A DNA stretch of 64,000 nucleotides from the NCBI RefSeq assembly GCF_039534915.1, contig NZ_BAAAWE010000001.1:6634001-6698000 (forward strand), written 5' to 3'. The stretch's first letter is position 1. Every line of letters begins with the position of its first letter. Positions 58,646-64,000 of this stretch are shown here, one piece after another. Below the pieces are notes generated by a model. The model saw only the letters and a program-made list of their open reading frames with translations, had not been told where the DNA came from and did no database searches. The DNA is from Streptomyces roseofulvus (lineage in GTDB: Bacteria > Actinomycetota > Actinomycetes > Streptomycetales > Streptomycetaceae). A program made the translations under genes and the position numbers.

Positions 58646-59784
58646 CCCGGGACAGCACGGGGGAGCGGACGGCCGGCTGGCCGACCGGCACGATGCGCGC
58701 CGCCGCCGTGGCCTCCCCGCACACCACCCGGCTCCTCGAGATGCCGATACCCGACCCCGCCCCCGGCGAGGTGCTCGTGGCCCCGCTGCGCGTCGGCCTC
58801 TGCGGCACCGACCTGGAGCTGCTGCACGGCACCGCGACCTACGTGCGGGACGGCCGCGCCCCGTACCCCCACGTCTTCGGCCACGAGTGGGTCGGCCGCG
58901 TGGTCGCGGTGGCACCGGGAGCCACCGGTGCCGGCGCCGCGGACGCCCGGATCGCCGTCGGGGACCGGGTGGTCGGCCACACCATGATCAGCTGCGGTGA
59001 CTGCCGGGCCTGCCACCGGGGGCGCCGCAACGAGTGCGGACGCCTGCGCGAGGTCGGCCTGTACGGACAGCAGGGCGCCGCCGCCCAGTACCTGAGGATG
59101 CCCGCCCACGCCCTCAGCGTCGTCCCCGAGGACGTCACGGACGAGGCGGCGATGCTCGTGGAGCCGGCCGTCACCGTCCTGGAGGGCCTGCGGCGGGCGC
59201 ACTGCGCCCCCGGCGACCGGGCGCTCGTCATCGGCACCGGCACCATCGGCCTGCTGGCCGTCCAGCTCACCGCCGGCCTGGCCGGATCCGTCGAGGTCGT
59301 CGGCGTCGACGACTCCGGACTCGCCACGGCCCGGCGCATGGGCGCGCGCCGCACCTTCCGGCCCGGCGAGGCACCGGCCGGCTACTACGACGTCGTCGTC
59401 GAGGCGTCCGGCGCGACCAGCGCGTTCCACGAAGCGCTCCGCACCACCGCGGTCGGCGGCCGGATCGCCGCCGTCGGCGTCGCGTCGGAGGCCGTGGACG
59501 GCGTCGACCTGGGCGACCTCGTCCTGCGGGGCATCACCGTGCACGGCATCCGGCACGGGCTCGACCAGTACGACCGCGTCCTGAAGCTCTTCGGCGACGG
59601 GGCCCTCACCGCGGACGGGATGATCGCCGGCGTCCTGCGGCTGGACCAGGCGGACGAGGCCTTCCGGCTGCTCCAGGACTCCGGGCGCACCGCGCCCAAG
59701 GTGGCGCTCGACCCGAGCGCCCCCGCCGACGGCGAGGACGGCTCCCGGTCCGAGCCGCGGGCACCGGCGCGGAGCGCCGCCTGA
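58642..59784 (+). CDS. Zinc-dependent medium-chain alcohol dehydrogenase
   Basis: 380 residues, ATGA overlap with the small cupin. Catalytic zinc site VGLCGTDLELLHG and FGHEWVGRV; structural zinc cysteines in CGDCRACHRGRRNEC; cofactor motif VIGTGTIGLLAVQLTAGL. It would oxidise a ring or side-chain hydroxyl of the cyclitol with NAD(P). Similar dehydrogenases occur in other valiolone clusters. The C-terminal 30 residues are acidic and variable. Confidence 0.88.
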   Translation: MTRDSTGERTAGWPTGTMRAAAVASPHTTRLLEMPIPDPAPGEVLVAPLRVGLCGTDLELLHGTATYVRDGRAPYPHVFGHEWVGRVVAVAPGATGAGAADARIAVGDRVVGHTMISCGDCRACHRGRRNECGRLREVGLYGQQGAAAQYLRMPAHALSVVPEDVTDEAAMLVEPAVTVLEGLRRAHCAPGDRALVIGTGTIGLLAVQLTAGLAGSVEVVGVDDSGLATARRMGARRTFRPGEAPAGYYDVVVEASGATSAFHEALRTTAVGGRIAAVGVASEAVDGVDLGDLVLRGITVHGIRHGLDQYDRVLKLFGDGALTADGMIAGVLRLDQADEAFRLLQDSGRTAPKVALDPSAPADGEDGSRSEPRAPARSAA

Positions 59785-59840
59785 CGCCGCGCCCCACCCC
59801 TGCCCCGCACCCGCACACCCACCAAGGACGAAGGACACCC

Positions 59841-60626
59841 ATGCCCAGGCCCATCAGCCTCATCACCGGCGCCAGCTCCGGCATCGGAGCGGAGACCGCC
59901 CGCGCGCTGGCCGCCGCAGGCCACGACGTGATCGTCGGGTACGGAGGCAACGAACGGGCGGCCAAGGAACTCGCCGCCGAACTCGCCGCAGGACACGGTG
60001 TCGAGGCGACCCCCGTCGCCTTCGACCTGGCCCGGCCCGCCACCGCCGCCGCACAGCTGCGCGCCGCCGTACGCGCCGCCGGCGGCATCGACGTCCTGGT
60101 CAACAACGCCGGGATCAACCGGCGTTCGCCCGCCGTCGACGAGGACCTGGAGTCCTGGTACCGCGTGCTGGACACCAACCTGACCAGCCCGTTCGCCCTG
60201 GCCCAGGAGGCCGCGCGGACGATGATCGCCCAGGGCAGGGGCGGGCGGATCGTCAACGTCACCAGCGTGCACGAGCACATCCCGATCAGCGGCGGCAGCA
60301 CCTACTGCGTCGCCAAGAGCGGCCTCGGGATGCTGACCAAGGTCATGGCGATGGAACTCGCCGCGCACGGCATCACCGTGAACTCCGTCGCCCCCGGCGA
60401 GACCGCGACCCCCATGAACGGCGTGCCCGCGGGCCACCCCGCCACCGCCATCGCACGGCCCGCCATCCCGGCCGGCCGTCCGGGCGGCCCCCACGAGGTG
60501 GCGGCGTTCATCGCCCACCTGGTGTCGGACGGGGCCGCCTACACCACCGGCACCTCGCTCGTCGTCGACGGCGGCCTCAGCCTCGTCGCGGCGGAGGCCA
60601 ACGCCGCCCACGCCGGCCGGCTCTGA
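59841..60626 (+). CDS. Short-chain dehydrogenase/reductase (FabG-like)
   Basis: 261 residues. Cofactor motif TGASSGIG at 9-16, NNAG at 88-91, and a catalytic triad of Ser142, Tyr155 and Lys159 (STYCVAKSG). C-terminal VVDGGLSL is typical. AAGGAC precedes ATG 59841. It probably reduces or oxidises a keto/hydroxy group of the cyclitol intermediate, complementary to the zinc dehydrogenase. Confidence 0.88.
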   Translation: MPRPISLITGASSGIGAETARALAAAGHDVIVGYGGNERAAKELAAELAAGHGVEATPVAFDLARPATAAAQLRAAVRAAGGIDVLVNNAGINRRSPAVDEDLESWYRVLDTNLTSPFALAQEAARTMIAQGRGGRIVNVTSVHEHIPISGGSTYCVAKSGLGMLTKVMAMELAAHGITVNSVAPGETATPMNGVPAGHPATAIARPAIPAGRPGGPHEVAAFIAHLVSDGAAYTTGTSLVVDGGLSLVAAEANAAHAGRL

Positions 60627-60712
60627 ACCGGGCCGCGCCGCACCCCGGCGGAGCCCCCGCACCTCTCCGAAGCCCTTCCCGTCCCCCGAAGCAACGTAAG
60701 GAACGCATCCAG

Positions 60713-61816
60713 GTGAACCCCGCCCCCTCCGCCGCCGCGGAACTCCAGGCCACCGGCATACCCACCGCGCGGAACGTCGACCACCACGCCTTCACGGTCC
60801 CCGACCTCGACCAGGCCGTCCGCTTCTTCGTCGACGTCCTCGGCGCCCAGGAGCTCTACGTCCTCGGTCCGGTCCGCGACGACGGCGACTGGATGACCCG
60901 GCAGCTCGCCGTCCACCCGCGCGCCAGCGCCAGGATCGCGCTGCTGCGGCTCGGCGACACCAACATCGAGCTCTTCGAGTACACCGCCCCGGAGCAGCGC
61001 ACCGAGCTGCCGCGCAACAGCGACGTCGGCGGCCACCACCTCGCCATCGGCGTGGCCGACATCGACCGGGCCGTCGCCCACCTCCGCGAGGTGCCGGGCG
61101 TCGTCGTGCAGGGCGACGTCCAGCACATCGCCGAGGGCCCGATCGCGGGCAACCGCTGGGTCTACTTCCGCGCCCCGTGGGGCCTGCAGATGGAGCTCCA
61201 GCAGGTCGCCGAGGAGCTGCCCTACGAGAAGGAGACCGGGGCGCGCCTCTACCGGCCCGCCGCCGACCCCTCGCTGCCCGAGCCCGGCCTGCCCACCGCC
61301 CTCGGCGTCGACCACGTCTGCTACACCGTGCCCGACCTCGACCAGGCCCTCGACTTCTTCACCGGCGTCCTCGGCGGCGAACTGCTCTACCGCGTCGACA
61401 TCGCCGCGGAGGCCGACTACTGCGGCCGCCAGCTCGACGTCCCCCAGGACATCGAGGTCGACGCCGCCATGGTCCGCCTGGGTCCGGTCACCAACGTCGA
61501 GCTCTTCCAGTACACCGTCGCCGACCAGCGCACCGAGCTGCCGCGCAACAGCGACGTCGGCGGCCACCACCTGGCCTTCTACGTGGACGACGTCGAAGCC
61601 GCCGCGGCCTGGCTCCGCACGGTGCCCGGGGTCGAGGTGCTCGGCGAGCCGCAGCTCATCGAGGACGGCGGCCCCATCCACGGCGACCGCTGGGTCTACT
61701 TCCGCGCCCCGTGGGGCCTCCAGATGGAGGTCCTCAACATGCCCGACGGAATGCCCTACGAGCAGCACACCAGCTCCCGTCGCTTCGGCCCGAGCCCGTC
61801 CTGGAACCACCGCTGA
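60713..61816 (+). CDS. Tandem VOC-domain protein, CetB-like valiolone epimerase candidate
   Basis: 367 residues from GTG 60713 with TAAGGA upstream. Two homologous vicinal-oxygen-chelate units (about residues 20-165 and 195-345) share VPDLDQAV/VPDLDQAL, then QRTELPRNSDVGGHHLA and RWVYFRAPWGLQME. Metal ligands are likely His in DHHAF/DHVCY and GGHHLA, and Glu in LQMELQ/LQMEVLN. A VOC enzyme of this type (CetB) epimerises 2-epi-5-epi-valiolone in cetoniacytone biosynthesis. The position downstream of a cyclase supports the same role, though a dioxygenase is possible. Confidence 0.75.
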   Translation: MNPAPSAAAELQATGIPTARNVDHHAFTVPDLDQAVRFFVDVLGAQELYVLGPVRDDGDWMTRQLAVHPRASARIALLRLGDTNIELFEYTAPEQRTELPRNSDVGGHHLAIGVADIDRAVAHLREVPGVVVQGDVQHIAEGPIAGNRWVYFRAPWGLQMELQQVAEELPYEKETGARLYRPAADPSLPEPGLPTALGVDHVCYTVPDLDQALDFFTGVLGGELLYRVDIAAEADYCGRQLDVPQDIEVDAAMVRLGPVTNVELFQYTVADQRTELPRNSDVGGHHLAFYVDDVEAAAAWLRTVPGVEVLGEPQLIEDGGPIHGDRWVYFRAPWGLQMEVLNMPDGMPYEQHTSSRRFGPSPSWNHR

Positions 61817-61883
61817 GCGGTCACCCCCCACCGACCCGCCCGCGTGCGCACACCCGCACGCGGAGACCTGGAGAAAGGCCCCC

Positions 61884-62954
61884 ATGCGCTGGGACGACAT
61901 ACACATCGCCGGACTCGGCACCCACCTCCCCGCTCCCGCGAGCGCGGAGCGGGCACGGGACGAAGGCCGCTACCCGGCCGACGAGTTCGAGGAGAACCAG
62001 CTGGTGTCCGCGCTGGAGTCGGACGACCTGGGCGCGGTCGACATGGCCGTCGCCGCCGGCCGGCAGGCCATGGCCCGCAGCGCCGTCGCGGCCGACGACA
62101 TCGCTCTGGTCCTGCACGCGAGCATGTACCACCAGGGCGAGGACTTCTGGACCCCCGCCTCCTACGTGCAGCGGCACACCGTCGCGGGCACGGCACCCGC
62201 CATCCACATCGACCACGCCTCCAACAGCGGCATGGCCGCCCTGGAACTGGGCGCCTCCTGGCTGAACGGCCGCGACGGCGCCGCCGCGGCCCTCCTCACC
62301 ACGGGCGACCGCTACGCCCCGCCCGGCTTCGACCGCTGGCACAGCGACAGCGGCCAGGTCTTCGCCGACGGAGCGACCGCGCTCGTCCTCAACCGCGGCG
62401 CCGGCTTCGCCCGGCTCGTGGCCAGCAACTCCACCTCCGACCCGGAGCTGGAGGACGCCTACCGCGACGTCGACCGCGGCTTCACGCCGGTGCCCCACGC
62501 CGACGGCAAGCCCCTGGACCTGCGGGGCCGCAAGCGCCGCTACATGAAGCGGGTCGGCCACGACTTCGTCGTCGAACGGCTCGTGAAGGGCCTCTTGGCC
62601 AACACGGAGCGGACCTTCGCCGAGGCCGACACCTCCATGGACCAGATCGCCCGGGTCGTCGTCCCCAACGTCGGCCGGGAGCTGCTCGAATGGGAGTTCC
62701 TCGCCCCGTACAAGATCGACGTGAACCGCACGGTGTGGGACTGGGGCCGGCACACCTGCCACATCGGCGGCGGCGACCAGTTCGCGGGGCTGACGTACCT
62801 CCTGGAGTCGGGGCAGCTCCGCCGCGGCGACCAGGTGCTCGTCGTCGGCGTCGGCGTCGGCTTCAGCTGGACCACCGCGGTGGTCACGGTGGACGAGGTC
62901 CCCGACTGGTCCGGTCCGGACGCCGGGACCCTCCGGGTGCTCGACGCGGCCTGA
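61884..62954 (+). CDS. Ketosynthase-III-like protein lacking the nucleophile Cys (first)
   Basis: 356 residues with thiolase-fold blocks: MRWDDIHIAGLGTHLP, AVDMAVAAGRQAM and LVLHASMYHQGEDFW. The segment at the nucleophile position reads DHASNSGMAALELG, putting Asn114 where KASIII has Cys. The C-terminal half has VVVPNVG in place of HQAN and CHIGGGDQFAGLTYLLESG in place of the GNTSAA loop. Such proteins occur in natural-product clusters, some as acyl transferases using acyl-ACP or acyl-CoA. It likely joins an acyl unit to the cyclitol or acts as a partner of the next gene; a condensing role seems unlikely. Confidence 0.8.
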   Translation: MRWDDIHIAGLGTHLPAPASAERARDEGRYPADEFEENQLVSALESDDLGAVDMAVAAGRQAMARSAVAADDIALVLHASMYHQGEDFWTPASYVQRHTVAGTAPAIHIDHASNSGMAALELGASWLNGRDGAAAALLTTGDRYAPPGFDRWHSDSGQVFADGATALVLNRGAGFARLVASNSTSDPELEDAYRDVDRGFTPVPHADGKPLDLRGRKRRYMKRVGHDFVVERLVKGLLANTERTFAEADTSMDQIARVVVPNVGRELLEWEFLAPYKIDVNRTVWDWGRHTCHIGGGDQFAGLTYLLESGQLRRGDQVLVVGVGVGFSWTTAVVTVDEVPDWSGPDAGTLRVLDAA

Positions 62955-63062
62955 TCCGCCGGCCCGCGCGGGGCGGGCGCGGGACGCGGCGTCGCCGCCC
63001 GCCCCGCGCCCGCACCCCCGCACCCACCACCACGGCACGGAACAAGCATCGGAGGGGAAGAC

Positions 63063-64000
63063 ATGCGCTGGTCAGGGATGTACATCGACGCGGTGTCCGC
63101 CGTGCTCGGCGAACCGGTCGACAGCGCGCGGGCCGTCGCCGAAGGGCGCTTCAGCGCCGAGGAGGCCGCCCGCACCCGGCAGCGGGCGGCCCGCGTCAGC
63201 GACCGCCCCGCCCCCGACCTGGCGATCGACGCGGCCCGGCTGGCGCTCGACCGGGCGGGCCGGGACCCCCGGGACATCGGCCTGCTCATCCACGCCGGAT
63301 GCTTCCACCAGGGCATCAGCTTCGCCAACACCGCCGCCTACGTCCAGCGGGGGGCGCTCGGCCACGGCGAGGCCATGGCCTTCGAGCTGCGCCAGATGTC
63401 CAACGGCGGCATGGCCGCGCTCGAACTGGCCGCGGCGCACCTGAGCGCCGTGCCCGAGGTCACCGCGGCGCTGCTCACCACCGCGGACCGGTTCGCCGAA
63501 CCGCGCTTCCCCCGGTGGACGGCGGACCGGGGACTGGTCTTCGGCGACGGGGGCACCGCCGCGGTGCTCTCGCGGACCCCCGGCCGGCTGCGGCTCGTGG
63601 CCACCGCGACCCACTCCGAGCCGTCCCTCGAGGGCCTGCACCGGGGCGACGACCTCCACCACCCGCCCGCCGATCCGGCGGCACCGCTCGACCTGGTGGC
63701 GCGCAAGCGGGTCTTCCTGGAGGGCACGCCGCTCGCCGAGACCATCGCCCGCAACGAGGCGGGCATGCTCACGGCCGTCAAGCGCTGCACCGAGGACGCC
63801 GGGTGCGACGTCGCCGACATGGCGGCCGTCGTGGTGCCGTTCTTCGGGGCCGACCTGTCGCACAAGCAGTGCATCGGCCCGCTCGGCGTCCCCGAGGAGC
63901 GCACGCTCCTGGAGTACGGGCTCGGGGTGGGGCACCTCGGCCCCGGCGACCAGTTCGCGGGCCTCAGCCACCTCCTGGAGACCGGCCGGATCGACACGGG
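63063..64000 (+). CDS. Ketosynthase-III-like protein lacking the nucleophile Cys (second), cut by window end
   Basis: 312 codons visible, open to the window edge. The opening MRWSGMYIDAVSAVLGEPVD and the whole fold parallel the previous protein. Asn114 again replaces the nucleophile (QMSNGGMAALELAAAHL). The C-terminal part has AAVVVPFFGADL and LGVGHLGPGDQFAGLSHLLE. GGAGGGGAAG lies upstream of ATG 63063. The pair looks like an ancient duplication forming a heterodimer or two sequential acyl-transfer enzymes. Perhaps 30 residues are missing. Confidence 0.82.
   Translation, partial: MRWSGMYIDAVSAVLGEPVDSARAVAEGRFSAEEAARTRQRAARVSDRPAPDLAIDAARLALDRAGRDPRDIGLLIHAGCFHQGISFANTAAYVQRGALGHGEAMAFELRQMSNGGMAALELAAAHLSAVPEVTAALLTTADRFAEPRFPRWTADRGLVFGDGGTAAVLSRTPGRLRLVATATHSEPSLEGLHRGDDLHHPPADPAAPLDLVARKRVFLEGTPLAETIARNEAGMLTAVKRCTEDAGCDVADMAAVVVPFFGADLSHKQCIGPLGVPEERTLLEYGLGVGHLGPGDQFAGLSHLLETGRIDT

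Overview
The window is high-GC actinobacterial DNA, almost certainly from Streptomyces or a close relative. It encodes a short chaplin, many secreted polysaccharide hydrolases with CBM2 or CBM10 modules, several LacI-family sugar regulators, a large LuxR-type ATPase regulator and an M4 protease. Start codons are often GTG, and neighbouring genes commonly overlap by four bases (ATGA or GTGA). I see no rRNA, tRNA, CRISPR array, insertion sequence or replication origin.

Layout. 1-5.3 kb: end of a SIMPL-domain gene, a TetR regulator with a Glu/Leu/Phe/Val-type dehydrogenase, a metallo-beta-lactamase-fold hydrolase, and a secreted phytase preceded by a likely PHO box. 5.3-26.6 kb: a mannan-utilisation locus. 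It has a broken pectate lyase at its edge, then a CE7 acetyl esterase, GH1 glycosidase, ROK sugar kinase, mannose-6-phosphate isomerase, three GH5 mannanases (one frameshifted in its CBM2), a GH2 beta-mannosidase, an ABC sugar importer, two LacI regulators and an ABC exporter. Two recurrent palindromes, GACAACGTTGTC (type A) and TTNACCGGTTNA (type B), precede most of these genes. The logic is: extracellular mannan cleavage, oligosaccharide import (no dedicated ATPase, so probably a shared one elsewhere), cytoplasmic hydrolysis and deacetylation, phosphorylation of mannose and isomerisation to fructose 6-phosphate.

27-31 kb: a metallophosphoesterase, a fragment of an ECF sigma gene, a decayed hypothetical gene and a TIGR02391-family gene. 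31.4-46.2 kb: a locus resembling the mycobacterial SigK/RskA regulon. It has an ECF sigma factor with anti-sigma factor and a PrxQ-type peroxiredoxin; an operon FAD oxidoreductase-DUF1365-two CFA/UfaA1-like methyltransferases-DUF1295-alpha/beta hydrolase-DoxX; a molybdopterin oxidoreductase followed by an MPT83-like fasciclin lipoprotein; and a CHRD-like secreted protein. Four promoters share the form CC(A/C)ATCC, 15 bases, NCGAA(T/G), so the sigma factor probably drives itself and these units.

46-52 kb: truncated DUF4394 and arylsulfatase remnants, a secreted M4 metalloprotease and a 907-residue LuxR-family regulator. 52-64 kb: a probable C7-cyclitol biosynthetic cluster that runs off the right edge. 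On the plus strand are a sedoheptulose-7-phosphate cyclase (2-epi-5-epi-valiolone synthase-like), two cupins, a zinc alcohol dehydrogenase, an SDR, a tandem-VOC protein resembling CetB-type valiolone epimerases, and two ketosynthase-III-like proteins with Asn at the usual nucleophile Cys. On the minus strand are an F420-type oxidoreductase, a membrane acyltransferase and an MFS exporter. Several truncated genes (pectate lyase, sigma C-terminus, MMPL N-terminus, DUF4394, arylsulfatase) suggest repeated rearrangement, as expected in a streptomycete chromosome arm.
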